Shown here: one piece after another, positions 17,621 to 27,117 of the stretch
How positions within the stretch are numbered: position 1 is the first letter of the stretch
How the letters are laid out: the number at the start of each line of letters is the position of its first letter
Source of the DNA: Marinifilum caeruleilacunae
GTDB lineage: Bacteria; Bacteroidota; Bacteroidia; Bacteroidales; Marinifilaceae
Direction: 5' to 3'
DNA length: 61,029 nt
Assembly: GCF_013141825.1 (NCBI RefSeq)
Contig: NZ_RZNH01000016.1
Location: forward strand, 41,360-102,388
Translations under genes and position numbers: made by a program
The notes under the pieces: generated by a model
The model's database searches: none
The model's input: only the letters and a program-made list of their open reading frames with translations
Told to the model about the DNA's origin: nothing

Positions 17621-18487
17621 TTATTCGGCATTTAAACTTTTCTCTTTTGATTTAATGATTTCTATTGCCTTAAATATCAGTATAATTTCTAATAATTCTA
17701 CAGGAATAATGATAATCATCCCAATAAATGAGAGGATGATGGTAAGAAAAAAGCAGGCAGCAATAATTTGTAAAACCCCGGCAAAAGTGGCAATATTACC
17801 CAAGGAATCTTTCAGCCTATGTAGTGAAACTCCATAAATAATTCCTATAATTCCGAAAGAAACTGAGGCAGCAAATAAAATAAACTCCCTTTCGAGCGCA
17901 ACATAAAAAACCGAGGCAATATCATAGGCAATCAACAAAATGTTAAAACCTATCATAATTCCGGTAACAATTTTCAGCAGGTAATTTTTAAAGATTCCTC
18001 CAATCAGGATAAAACCTCTCAGAAAAAAGAGTACCGATATTAAAACCGTAACTTTTAAAATGATATATCCATAATTGCTGAAAATCATTTCTGATTCGCG
18101 ATACCTGTAGTATTCGGCGGCAACTTCCAAAAATCCCAAAATGAAATAGCAAATCCCAAAAATACAGGCAACATACAACTGTTTAATCAGGAAATTGCTA
18201 GGTTTACTGGTGTCGATATCGATAAGCATGAGATTTCGAAACCAATTGGTAATCGAATCTGCTGAATTTTCATTCTTCACTCCCTGAATCATTTCCAGAT
18301 CGTAATCGAGCGCATCTAATATGGCTTTTACGGTATAGCTTCTGGGCTCTACATCGCCCGATTCTATTCTCTGAATGGTGCGTACGCTGATGTTACACTT
18401 GTCGACAAGTTCTTCCTGTGTAAGTCCTTTTGCCAAACGAAGTTCAACTATTTTTTGGCCTAGTTCCGGTTGTTTCATGTGAATCAT
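17621..18487 (-). CDS. XRE-family regulator fused to a membrane domain
   Basis: A 288-residue protein with an N-terminal helix-turn-helix of the Cro/CI type (residues about 9-64, GLTQEELVDKCNISVRTIQRIE) joined to about six hydrophobic helices (100-280). Such HTH-membrane fusions are frequent in Bacteroidota and are thought to sense membrane or cell-surface state, with no known ligand. The start ATG 18487 lies close to a good promoter; an in-frame ATG three codons later is equally possible. Confidence 0.85.
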   Translation of the reverse strand: MIHMKQPELGQKIVELRLAKGLTQEELVDKCNISVRTIQRIESGDVEPRSYTVKAILDALDYDLEMIQGVKNENSADSITNWFRNLMLIDIDTSKPSNFLIKQLYVACIFGICYFILGFLEVAAEYYRYRESEMIFSNYGYIILKVTVLISVLFFLRGFILIGGIFKNYLLKIVTGIMIGFNILLIAYDIASVFYVALEREFILFAASVSFGIIGIIYGVSLHRLKDSLGNIATFAGVLQIIAACFFLTIILSFIGMIIIIPVELLEIILIFKAIEIIKSKEKSLNAE

Positions 18488-18502
18488 TTTTTGGTCCTAT
18501 TG

Positions 18503-18534
18503 CAATGTTAGGGTGAAGCAGGAAACTGTCCAAA
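18503..18534 (-). promoter_or_regulatory. Bacteroidota-type promoter of the XRE regulator gene
   Basis: On the minus strand, TTTG (18534-18531), 20 bases, then TAACATTG (18510-18503, one mismatch to TAnnTTTG). It lies 15 bases before the start codon. Confidence 0.55.
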
Positions 18535-18633
18535 ATTTCTGATTGAAATTCACCCGCCATTTACCCGCCATTTCACATTTACTACTGTAAGATAAGACTA
18601 TATCGACAAAAGCACATCCATTTTAAAACCTTA

Positions 18634-18663
18634 TAAAAAAATCCCCTGGCTGTGTACCAGGGG
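18634..18663 (-). terminator. Terminator of the two-lipoprotein operon
   Basis: On the minus strand, CCCCTGG/CCAGGGG stem (18643-18649, 18657-18663) followed by seven T. Confidence 0.85.
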
Positions 18664-18685
18664 AAAATGAAAAGACTCTATTGCA

Positions 18686-19567
18686 CTAGTGCATATATGT
18701 TCCATCAGGCAGTACTGTTGGAAATTTGTATTTCGGATCGGTTAGCAAAGCGTAAATTTCAGGATCTTTCTGCTGCACCAACTCTTTGGTATGTAATCTC
18801 CATTCATGGCCAATTTCATTTGACCTGTTTTCCTGTGCGCCCAGAATTGAACTCATTGCCCAATAAAAGTATTCAACGGTTTGGCAATCGGCATATCCGC
18901 AAGTTGTATCATCGTATGTATACCAGGCATTTTCAGGGTACACTTTTGGTATTTCCAAAAATTTTCCTCCTCGGGCAACATCCATGGCATTGGCCAAAAC
19001 TGTTCCTTCTTCCAAACCAAAAACTTCTGGATATACCTGGCAGTGGCCTGCAAAATTAATCAGGTGCCAAACCTCTTCAATCGAAGCATCAAATTCTCCC
19101 TTTTTGCCATTTTTCACAAATTCAGGATTGGTCTCTTCATTGCCCAGATCTTGTCCTGCTGCATCATCGGGTATGTTTATTTTTTCCATATCCGATTCCG
19201 ATGCCCACATAAAAAGAAAGGCATTGTTTTCCTTCATTTTATCCAGCACATCCTGGTTGTCTACTTTTCCATCTTCATCGTTATCGAGGTATTGAGCCAT
19301 AACATTTGCAGCATGCAATAATTTCTTGTCCTCTACTTCTTTTACTGCGTAAATCGAAATTCCAAACACCTCTACTTTCCTGTTTACTCCTGTAAATCTG
19401 CTATCGGTGTTTGCCACTATCTTAAAATTTGGGTCGTTTCCAGCCTCTATTTTACTCACTTCATTATCCTTATCATCATCTTTATCACAAGATGTTAAAA
19501 CAGTTGTTGCAACTGCTCCAAATAATAATAGACTTAACACTCCACTTTTTAAAATCGTTATATCCAT
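18686..19567 (-). CDS. Lipoprotein with EF-hand-like loop, unknown function
   Basis: I do not recognise a named family. The 293-residue protein has a lipoprotein signal with C27 (VLTSC) and then an acidic linker. One EF-hand-type loop, DNDEDGKVDNQD (95-106), has acidic residues at positions 1, 3, 5, 9 and 12. The segment EEVWHLINFAGHCQ (164-177) brings together E164, E165, H168 and H175 and could be a metal site, as could EIGHEWRLH (251-259). Two cysteines in TTCGYADCQ may form a disulfide. The gene follows another lipoprotein gene by 10 bases, so they form an operon ending in a terminator. A calcium- or metal-dependent surface protein is a guess. Confidence 0.7.
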   Translation of the reverse strand: MDITILKSGVLSLLLFGAVATTVLTSCDKDDDKDNEVSKIEAGNDPNFKIVANTDSRFTGVNRKVEVFGISIYAVKEVEDKKLLHAANVMAQYLDNDEDGKVDNQDVLDKMKENNAFLFMWASESDMEKINIPDDAAGQDLGNEETNPEFVKNGKKGEFDASIEEVWHLINFAGHCQVYPEVFGLEEGTVLANAMDVARGGKFLEIPKVYPENAWYTYDDTTCGYADCQTVEYFYWAMSSILGAQENRSNEIGHEWRLHTKELVQQKDPEIYALLTDPKYKFPTVLPDGTYMH

Positions 19568-19577
19568 GCTTTATCTT

Positions 19578-20375
19578 TTAATAAATTGTATATGAAAAAT
19601 TATCTAATACCGGTTGATTTGATGTAATTACAGTGTTTTCCGCAAAGCCCATAATACCAACATCCATACGATCGGAATCGGACAATTTCCAGTTGTCTAA
19701 ACCCTTCGCATCAATTTGTTTTCCTTCTCCTACAATGGTGTTATCGATAAATAAACTAAGTTTTTTATGACTACTACAAAACCTAATTTTAAGGCTAGCC
19801 AATTCTTTGGATTGCTTCAAAGCAGTGTATTGTACATTTATGGGATCTTCTCCCAATCTGTTAGCTATTAATTGCGCCTGTACAAATCTTTCACCTCCAT
19901 TAATTGCTGCCATATTGCATTCGTATACTTTTGATGATTGCCCTGAGCTAACGGGTTTACCAACAAATATTCCAGCACCTACTTGAGCGTCTTTCCCACC
20001 GTTTGAATTCCAATAAAGAGGAATGTGAACATCAACAGAAATTTCCCATGATTTGTTATATGGCATTTGTACTTTGTACAATTTCCAGGCTTCCAAAGCT
20101 TGTGATGTGTTATTGGAGTCTGCCCTTAATTGTCCTTTTTCATTAACCAATTTAATATCTGCATTCTCCGATTCCCATCGTAAACTTTGGGTAAAATGTT
20201 CAGAAAAATTGCTGTCGAAACCATAGGTTTCCGTTTTACTAATGGTTAAAGTGCTAAAGTCGCATGCCTCCACTTCTGGTGTTGGATCATCTTCCTTACT
20301 GCAAGATGTGCAAGATCCTAATACAGCACTCATAAAAATGATTACCATTGTTAGACTTGACAATTTTTGCTTCAT
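19578..20375 (-). CDS. Lipoprotein with lectin-like beta-sandwich, unknown function
   Basis: A 265-residue predicted surface lipoprotein (lipobox around C22, VLGSC, with more cysteines nearby). After an acidic linker, the pattern of short strands (WEISVDVHIPLYW, AGIFVGKP, LKIRFCSSHKKLSLFIDNTIVGEG, VLDNFSYTIY) is what concanavalin-like or laminin-G-like sandwich domains look like. In these, the phrase on a small difference caused by the fluorescent- or ligand-type insertion is not visible, so no ligand can be named. It is the first gene of a two-gene operon with the EF-hand lipoprotein, which suggests they act together. Confidence 0.65.
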   Translation of the reverse strand: MKQKLSSLTMVIIFMSAVLGSCTSCSKEDDPTPEVEACDFSTLTISKTETYGFDSNFSEHFTQSLRWESENADIKLVNEKGQLRADSNNTSQALEAWKLYKVQMPYNKSWEISVDVHIPLYWNSNGGKDAQVGAGIFVGKPVSSGQSSKVYECNMAAINGGERFVQAQLIANRLGEDPINVQYTALKQSKELASLKIRFCSSHKKLSLFIDNTIVGEGKQIDAKGLDNWKLSDSDRMDVGIMGFAENTVITSNQPVLDNFSYTIY

Positions 20376-20475
20376 AAATTCTTTTTTAAATTAAACATTG
20401 CACCAATGCTCGACATCGGTCAACAAATGAACGTTCAATTTTAAAATTTATGAAACCAAAGTAGTCCAACTGCTT

Positions 20476-21594
20476 CTATTCGGACTTTTTTAGCATCAAT
20501 TCGTACTGTTTCGGAGTAATTCCTTCCTGAGCTTTAAAGGTTGTGTAAAAGGTAGATTTTGAATTGAATCCGGCTTCTTCGGCGAGTCCTAACAAAGACA
20601 ATTGAGATGATTTTGGGGTTTGGAGCAATCTTTTGAACTCTTCCACCCTGAATCGATTAATAAATTGATAAAAGTTCTGTTTGGAATGCTGGTTGATCAA
20701 GCGGGAAATCTCTTTTTCGTTCAGATTTACCGATTCGGAAAGAAGTCTAAGGTTCAATTTGGGATTGGTATACAGTTTTTGTTCCTGGATTTGATGGCAC
20801 AAATTTTCGTAATCAGAAATGGCAAGTTGTAACTTTTCGGAGTGCTCCCTTACCTCCTCTTGATCGCTATCATTTTCTTCTCGAATAAATAACTTCTTTG
20901 TAAAAGTTTCTGATTGAGAAAAGCCATTGTGCCCTATCCAAAAAATCATGAAAAAGGTTAAAATGTTCGAAAAAGCGGCAAAGTAATCAATGATAAGATC
21001 ATTTTGGAATGCAATGATATCTTCCACAATCCATAAAACATGAAAGGCGAAAAAAACATAAACAATAGCCTTGATCCAGTGTAAAGATTTATGCTCCAAA
21101 TCTGAATAGTAGTTGTTCACCATTTCACGATGTTTTCGAATTACAAGCAATATCAGCACCAGGATGCTGATATTGAATAGGTATTCAAAGAAAATCAGTT
21201 CATGAAAATCTATTCCCAAATAAAAAATTAAATTTTGAATAATGCCTGCAGCAAATAATAATACATACCAAATTTTAATGCTGCTGTTCATACTTTGATG
21301 AATGTACAACAACAAAAAGGGGATGGTGAATAATGAGGTTTGCAGCAGAACAATATTTTGATTGATGATTGCCTGACTCAACACATCCAGCACCTCGCCG
21401 CAGAGACAGCAAAGCATTAATCCCAGGTATACATTTGCTTTTTTATTCTCCGATTTCGAGAGTAAAAACAATACTCCCAACATAAAAGCCATTGATGCTG
21501 ATAGAATATCAGTTAAAGAAAAAAGGTCGAGTCCCAGTTGGAGTGGATCGTGCATAAAGGCAGATTTTATAGGTATGCTGTAATTAACAGGCAA
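20476..21594 (-). CDS. AraC-family regulator with membrane N-terminal domain
   Basis: A 372-residue protein. Its first part (about 20-225) has seven hydrophobic helices, and the C-terminal part (about 265-370) is an AraC DNA-binding domain ending ...FNSKSTFYTTFKAQEGITPKQYEL. It has the same architecture as the frameshifted gene at 5797-6907. An in-frame ATG at codon 14 (21555) could be the real start, because the first membrane helix begins soon after it. It sits just downstream of the sulfatase-GH43-GH13 operon, separated by a terminator, and is a candidate regulator of it (inference). Confidence 0.88.
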   Translation of the reverse strand: MPVNYSIPIKSAFMHDPLQLGLDLFSLTDILSASMAFMLGVLFLLSKSENKKANVYLGLMLCCLCGEVLDVLSQAIINQNIVLLQTSLFTIPFLLLYIHQSMNSSIKIWYVLLFAAGIIQNLIFYLGIDFHELIFFEYLFNISILVLILLVIRKHREMVNNYYSDLEHKSLHWIKAIVYVFFAFHVLWIVEDIIAFQNDLIIDYFAAFSNILTFFMIFWIGHNGFSQSETFTKKLFIREENDSDQEEVREHSEKLQLAISDYENLCHQIQEQKLYTNPKLNLRLLSESVNLNEKEISRLINQHSKQNFYQFINRFRVEEFKRLLQTPKSSQLSLLGLAEEAGFNSKSTFYTTFKAQEGITPKQYELMLKKSE

Positions 21595-21621
21595 AATTAA
21601 AAAATATTATCTGCACGAAAT

Positions 21622-21657
21622 AAAAAATCCCCCAACAATAAAAACTGCCAGGGGATT
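21622..21657 (-). terminator. Terminator of the sulfatase-GH43-GH13 operon
   Basis: On the minus strand, AATCCCC/GGGGATT stem around a 17-base loop followed by a run of six T. Confidence 0.7.
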
Positions 21658-21676
21658 CTTCATTCTAACTCTATTT

Positions 21677-23527
21677 CTAATTTATCTCTAAAATCAAGGC
21701 CGTTTGTGCCGGAACCTCGATGCTTCCATTCAACTCATATGTTTTTCCAGATAAAACATCCTTACCACTTGTTTCGCCATTTAGCATTTCGTGGTATCTA
21801 CCTGTTTCCATCTGTACAGCTTCTTTGTTCTTGTTCAGAATCACCATTACTTTTCCTGAATCAGTAAATCTGAAATAGGAGTAAATTCCAAAATCCGGTG
21901 CATAATGCATCAATTTCCCTTCATGAATAATTTCATTGTCTTTTCTCCAGTTCAATATTTTTTTCATGTAGGCTTGTGCATCCTTTTCCTGATCGCTTAA
22001 TCCTTCTCCTGTAAAGGCATTAATTTGGTCGCCTTCCCAACCGCCTGGAAAATCGCTGCGCAACATTCCATGGTCGCCGCCAAAATCGCTTTTCACAAGA
22101 ATTTCGGTACCATAGTAAATTTGAGGAATTCCACGCATGGTTAAAGTGTAAGCCATTGCCAGTTTAAACAATTCATAATCTCTTCCCAATTGGTCGAAAA
22201 TTCGCTCCATATCATGATTATCCGGGAAAATCACCAGGTTGCCAGGATCGGCATACAAGAAATCGTTGGCCAAACCTTCATACAACTTAATCCAACCGGT
22301 TCCCCAGGTTTCTTCTTTGGTTAAAGCTTGTACCATGGCATATTGCAATGGAAAATCCATTAAGCTTGGCAGGTAAGAAACGTATCCATCGTGGTTTACT
22401 TTCCCTTTTTGCCAATAAGAAACAATGGCAGGATTGGTACTCCACTCTTCACCTACAATGTTAAAGTTTGGATATTCTTCCATTACTCTCCTGGTCCATT
22501 CAGTCATAAAATCAGCATCAGGATATGGATAAGTATCCATTCGAATTCCTTGTAAGTCGGCATATTCTACCCACCAAATGGTATTTTGAATCAGGTAGGT
22601 AGCCATAAATTCATTGCGCTGATTTAGGTCGGGCATAGTTTTCACAAACCAACCATCGGCGAACTGTTTCAGATCTTCTTTCGATGCATATTTATCCTGT
22701 ACAGTAGTACGTTTATGAGAGGTACGCACAAATTCCCCACCAAAGTTAATCCAGTCTTTCGATGGTAAATCCTTCATCCACCAATGCTCCGAACCACAAT
22801 GGTTCACAATCATGTCCATAATCAGGCCAATGCCTAATTTTTTGGCCTCTTTCGCCAAATTGCGATATTCTTCATTGCTTCCAAATCGTTCATCAACCTT
22901 GTAATAATCGGTAGTTGAGTATCCATGATATGAAAAATTCTCCTGGTTGTTTTCCAAAACAGGATTCACCCAAATTGAGGTAAAACCCATGTCCGAGATG
23001 TAATCCAGATGGTTGATAATTCCTTCAATATCACCTCCATGACGACCCGATTTATCATTTCTGTCAGCCTGTTCAGGCATCCCATCCACATTATCGTTGT
23101 CCGGGTTTCCATTGGCAAATCGATCTGGTGTAATCAGGTACATTACATCTTTTGGGGTAAAACCAATTCGTTCCGCCGAACCTTCTTCTCTCTGCAATAG
23201 TTGGTATTTGTAGCTCACTGCCGTTTTCTTCCCCTTCTTAAAAATGATATCGAATTCACCGGCTTTTGCACGCTCATCGATCAATAAATCAACAAACAAA
23301 TAGTTTGGATTTGCTACGCGACTTACCTTTTCGATGCTAACGCCATCATAATTCAATTCTGGTTTCAGGTTTGAGATATTCTCGCCATGAACCATCAATT
23401 GTAATTTTGGATTCTTCATTCCAACCCACCAAAATGCAGGCTCCAGATGATCAATTTGATCCTTTGCCAAGGCAGTGATGTTTCCTAAAAACAACACAGC
23501 CATAAATGCCAATAATAATCGTTTCAT
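21677..23527 (-). CDS. GH13 cyclomaltodextrinase/neopullulanase (SusA-like)
   Basis: A 616-residue exported alpha-glucan hydrolase. Signal peptide (1-21) is followed by the cyclomaltodextrinase N-terminal domain (about 24-115, EPAFWWVGMKNPKLQLMVHG), a GH13 barrel (about 125-515) and a C-terminal sandwich. The catalytic triad is visible: Asp in GIRMDTYPYPD, Glu in FNIVGEEW and Asp in FPDNHDMERIF. It should act in the periplasm on maltooligosaccharides, cyclodextrins or pullulan, like SusA. A paralogue lies at 34677-36548. It is the last gene of a tight operon, 8 bases after the GH43 gene, which is odd company for an amylolytic enzyme. Confidence 0.93.
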   Translation of the reverse strand: MKRLLLAFMAVLFLGNITALAKDQIDHLEPAFWWVGMKNPKLQLMVHGENISNLKPELNYDGVSIEKVSRVANPNYLFVDLLIDERAKAGEFDIIFKKGKKTAVSYKYQLLQREEGSAERIGFTPKDVMYLITPDRFANGNPDNDNVDGMPEQADRNDKSGRHGGDIEGIINHLDYISDMGFTSIWVNPVLENNQENFSYHGYSTTDYYKVDERFGSNEEYRNLAKEAKKLGIGLIMDMIVNHCGSEHWWMKDLPSKDWINFGGEFVRTSHKRTTVQDKYASKEDLKQFADGWFVKTMPDLNQRNEFMATYLIQNTIWWVEYADLQGIRMDTYPYPDADFMTEWTRRVMEEYPNFNIVGEEWSTNPAIVSYWQKGKVNHDGYVSYLPSLMDFPLQYAMVQALTKEETWGTGWIKLYEGLANDFLYADPGNLVIFPDNHDMERIFDQLGRDYELFKLAMAYTLTMRGIPQIYYGTEILVKSDFGGDHGMLRSDFPGGWEGDQINAFTGEGLSDQEKDAQAYMKKILNWRKDNEIIHEGKLMHYAPDFGIYSYFRFTDSGKVMVILNKNKEAVQMETGRYHEMLNGETSGKDVLSGKTYELNGSIEVPAQTALILEIN

Positions 23528-23535
23528 ATTGTGTT

Positions 23536-25227
23536 TTATTTTAAAGTTTCGTAATTACATTTCACCCAATCGAAATCGGCGAAAGCTTTGGTTTTATTTC
23601 CATTCGAAGTTGCATAGAGACCCAGGTAAGCGCCCGTATATCCCCTGCTAATCAGATGATTGTTTTCCAGTGCAGCTAAAGATTTAAACTCATCTTCAAC
23701 TCCCAAAGTATATTCAAATGTATAGCTATCTTTTGTTCCTGAGACTTTCAGCAGGATATCACCTTTGTATCCTTCAAGTTCTTTTTCCTCAAGCACTTTA
23801 GTAGCCGTATCGTGCGCCTTCAATGTCAGTTTTAGAAAATAGGATTTATTTCTTCTCTCCACGGTAAAGTTGATATGATTATCATCCTTTTGAAAGAGGC
23901 TCAATCCAGCTTCTACACCCTTCTCTCTGGTTTTGAAGCTCATTTTTGCCTGGTAATTGAACAAGCTTTGCTTTTGGCGAAATCCCATTAAACTGGCTCT
24001 TCCACGTTCTTTTATCACATTAGGATGCGCAAACAATCGAAGATGATCCTCACGTTCAGTAAGCGAATAGGTATTTTCCAATGGTACTCTTCTAAAATTC
24101 CATTCCAGCTTTAAGGATTCTGATTGGAAATCATCATTAAATTGTGTTTTAATCTTCTGTTTTGTATTCTCGAATGGCACTGTGTTGATTCGTTCCACTC
24201 TTCCGGTTTGCGGTGCGCATACTGGCCATTCGTATTTTATTTCCTGCCACTCGAAAGGTTCTCTTTCCCATTGTACAGGAATCAAATGCGATTCTCTTCC
24301 CATGTTCGATCGACGGTCAATATCGCCACGAATTCCCAGGGCTACCATATACCATCGGCCATCGGCCAACTCAATTAAATCGGCATGCCCGGTACTATTT
24401 ACCCAAAAATCATAAGTCAAGTGCCTGCTTGAAAGAATAGGGTTTCTAGGGTTTGAAAGATAAGGACCTTTAATATCATCACTTACCGCAATCATTACTG
24501 CATGATTGAAACTTGTTCCACCTTCAGCAACCATCAGGTAATACCTTCCATCGCGTTTATACATGTGCGGTCCTTCCACCCAAACACCACCGCAGGCTCC
24601 TCTCCACAAATAATTTCTTTCACCTGTCAATTTCCAGTTTTCCATATCGATTTCCTGTAGCCAGATCTCTCCCTCTCCATCGAAATTTGGATTTTCAGGC
24701 GAATGAGTTCCTACATACCAAACTTTGCCATCATCATCGAAAAAGATATCCGGATCGATGCCAGGAGCACCTTCTAAAACATGTGGCTTCGACCAAGGAC
24801 CATCAGGTGATTTTGCAGTAATGATAAAGTTCACAAAATCAGTAGGATTCTCTTTTTTATCTGGATCGTAGTACACATTGGTTGTAATAATGTAGAATGT
24901 TCCTTCGTGGTAACGGATGGTAGGTGCATGTATTCCTCCGTTTGAATTTACATCTACCAAATTAACCGCACCATTGCATTGATTTTCGCGATGCAAACCA
25001 TAACCAATAAGCTCCCAATTTACCAGATCTTTGCTGTGATGTATTGGCAAGCCCGGAAAATACTCGAAAGTAGAATTCACCATGTAATAATCATCACCCA
25101 CCCTGCAAATAGAAGGATCAGGAAATCCACCACTAAGGATTGGGTTTTCGAAAGTGTTTTCTTGTGCAAATAAATTTGAGTGAATCAAAATCAATGCACA
25201 AACCATGTATTTTAGCATTTTGTTCAT
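23536..25227 (-). CDS. GH43 glycoside hydrolase (beta-xylosidase/arabinofuranosidase-like)
   Basis: A 563-residue exported five-bladed propeller enzyme with a C-terminal lectin-like sandwich (about 365-560), the layout of beta-xylosidases with a GH43 C-terminal domain. Inverting catalytic residues can be placed: base D37 in GGFPDPSI, the pKa-modulating Asp in PGIDPDIFFDDDG and acid Glu in WVEGPHMY. Signal peptide is 1-21. The subfamily and substrate (xyloside, arabinoside or galactoside) cannot be read from the sequence. The gene starts 4 bases after the sulfatase stop codon and ends 8 before the GH13 start, so the three are cotranscribed. Confidence 0.92.
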   Translation of the reverse strand: MNKMLKYMVCALILIHSNLFAQENTFENPILSGGFPDPSICRVGDDYYMVNSTFEYFPGLPIHHSKDLVNWELIGYGLHRENQCNGAVNLVDVNSNGGIHAPTIRYHEGTFYIITTNVYYDPDKKENPTDFVNFIITAKSPDGPWSKPHVLEGAPGIDPDIFFDDDGKVWYVGTHSPENPNFDGEGEIWLQEIDMENWKLTGERNYLWRGACGGVWVEGPHMYKRDGRYYLMVAEGGTSFNHAVMIAVSDDIKGPYLSNPRNPILSSRHLTYDFWVNSTGHADLIELADGRWYMVALGIRGDIDRRSNMGRESHLIPVQWEREPFEWQEIKYEWPVCAPQTGRVERINTVPFENTKQKIKTQFNDDFQSESLKLEWNFRRVPLENTYSLTEREDHLRLFAHPNVIKERGRASLMGFRQKQSLFNYQAKMSFKTREKGVEAGLSLFQKDDNHINFTVERRNKSYFLKLTLKAHDTATKVLEEKELEGYKGDILLKVSGTKDSYTFEYTLGVEDEFKSLAALENNHLISRGYTGAYLGLYATSNGNKTKAFADFDWVKCNYETLK

Positions 25228-25231
25228 TTAT

Positions 25232-26857
25232 CTATCTACTTAAATCTGATTTTAAAATGGCCTGATTCAATGAGTCAGTATCATGATATTGCTTCCTCAG
25301 CTTATTTAATTTTTCCATTAAATCCTTCTTCACCAATTCATAGGCAGGATCATTGATCAGATTCATCATTTCTTTCGGATCTTTCTCGAGATCGTAAAGC
25401 TCCCATTCATCGATATCGTAATAGAAATGGATGAGTTTATGCGTTTTGGTACGCACCCCGTAATGACGTTTAACAGCATGAATTCCTGGGTATTCCCAGT
25501 AATGGTAATAAACCGCATCGCGCCAATCCTGATTGTCTCCATCGAATAATGGTAGCATGCTTTTCCCTTGCATATCGCTCGGAATTTCTACTCCTGCAGC
25601 ATCAAGAAAAGTTTCTGCAAAATCGAGATTCTGAACCAAATCGGTATTTACCGTTCCCGATTTTACTTTGTTTGGCCAGCGAATTAAAAGTGGTGTTCTG
25701 AACGACTCTTCATACATGAACCTTTTATCGAACCAACCATGTTCTCCAAGATAGAATCCCTGGTCGGATGTATACACTACAATGGTATTTTCTGCCAATC
25801 CGGTCTCATCAAGATAATCCAATACTCTACCAATGTTTTTGTCTACCGATTCGATACAAGCCAAATAATCTTGCATGTATCGCTGATATTTCCAGCGAAT
25901 TAATTCTTTTCCTTTTGGTGTGTTTTTCTCGAAATCACGATTAATCGGACCATAAACTTTATCCCAGGCAGCCTTTTCCTTTTCAGTCATTCGAGCCAGG
26001 TTATTTTTGTAAGCACCTTCGTACCATCCCATAAATTGCTCAAAACCCAGGCTCTTTACAATTTCAGGGTCTATTTTATTGTCATTGCTCAATCCCATGT
26101 GGTCAGAAATTCGCATCTCTGCTTCTTTGGCTGCACGTCCTCTGCCTTTGTAATCATCGAACAATGATTCTGGTTCGGTAATCAAATCAGCTTTAAAATC
26201 AGTCAGGTGTTCCATAGCCGGCAACCATTCGCGATGCGGTGCCTTGTGGTGGTACATCATCATAAATGGTTTCGATTTGTCTCGCTTACTATCCAACCAC
26301 TCCAAAGCCATATCGGTAATAATATCGGTAACATAGCCATCTTCCTGAACAATCCCCTCCGGTGTTCTGAAATCGGGATTGTAATAATGTCCCTGGTCTG
26401 GCAGTACTTTCCAATAATCAAAACCTGTTGGTTGCGATTTTAAATGCCATTTTCCCAGTACGGCTGTTTGGTAACCTGCTTTTTGCAATAGTTTTGGGTA
26501 CGTTTGCTGGGTACTGTCAAACACATTAATATTGTCTCTAACTCCATTCAAATGACTGTGCTTTCCGGTAAGTACAACAGCCCTGCTAGGCGAACAAATC
26601 GAATTGGTTACAAAGGCATTATTGAAAAGTGCTCCCTCATTGGCTAATCTATCGATATTGGGAGTTTTGTTTAAAACAGATCCATAGGCTCCAATAGCCT
26701 GATATGCATGATCATCGCTCATAATAAATATAATATTCGGACGTTCATGTTCAATTTTACTTGTTGATTTTTGCTTGCACCCAATGGCAAATAATGCAAT
26801 TAAAATGCAAAGAATGGTTTTGTTATACTTCATGAAATCTATTTTGGACTTGTTCAT
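25232..26857 (-). CDS. S1-family sulfatase, lipoprotein
   Basis: A 541-residue formylglycine-dependent sulfatase. The activation motif is CSPSR (88-92, C88 to become formylglycine) followed by the family's LTGK. The metal site at the start of the domain is [14 protein letters not shown] (44-57). Further motifs are LGKWHLKS and [25 protein letters not shown] lipobox cysteine follows (ALFAIGC, C27); ATG at codon 9 is an alternative start. It needs a formylglycine-generating enzyme from elsewhere in the genome. It probably removes sulfate esters from algal polysaccharide fragments. First gene of the sulfatase-GH43-GH13 operon. Confidence 0.94.
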   Translation of the reverse strand: MNKSKIDFMKYNKTILCILIALFAIGCKQKSTSKIEHERPNIIFIMSDDHAYQAIGAYGSVLNKTPNIDRLANEGALFNNAFVTNSICSPSRAVVLTGKHSHLNGVRDNINVFDSTQQTYPKLLQKAGYQTAVLGKWHLKSQPTGFDYWKVLPDQGHYYNPDFRTPEGIVQEDGYVTDIITDMALEWLDSKRDKSKPFMMMYHHKAPHREWLPAMEHLTDFKADLITEPESLFDDYKGRGRAAKEAEMRISDHMGLSNDNKIDPEIVKSLGFEQFMGWYEGAYKNNLARMTEKEKAAWDKVYGPINRDFEKNTPKGKELIRWKYQRYMQDYLACIESVDKNIGRVLDYLDETGLAENTIVVYTSDQGFYLGEHGWFDKRFMYEESFRTPLLIRWPNKVKSGTVNTDLVQNLDFAETFLDAAGVEIPSDMQGKSMLPLFDGDNQDWRDAVYYHYWEYPGIHAVKRHYGVRTKTHKLIHFYYDIDEWELYDLEKDPKEMMNLINDPAYELVKKDLMEKLNKLRKQYHDTDSLNQAILKSDLSR

Positions 26858-27117
26858 TATCGGTATTGTTGCGAATTCTTATCCCAAGTAATGGAAGTCT
26901 CTATAAGTTAGCAAATTATTTTAACAGAATACCTATAGAGAAGTATGTATTGCAAGCCTGGTTTTACGATGGCATTCGTCCTTTAATGCGAACAACTGGG
27001 GATGTAAATCATGTATTTCGTCCTGCAAAAGCCACTCGACTTGTGTCAAACTTGTTTTGTACGTAAAAATGAGGTAAAATAGCAAGGAATTGATCTTCAC
27101 TAACAAGTACAACAGAA

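Noticed and set aside
26898-26941. Inverted repeat TCTCTATA/TATAGAGA as an operator of the sulfatase operon
   Set aside because: Only 8 bp in A+T-rich DNA with a long gap and no second copy in the window.
26866-27066. Open frame of 66 codons between the sulfatase operon and the kinase gene
   Set aside because: No recognisable domain or ribosome-binding context. It overlaps the expected divergent promoter region and looks like chance coding.
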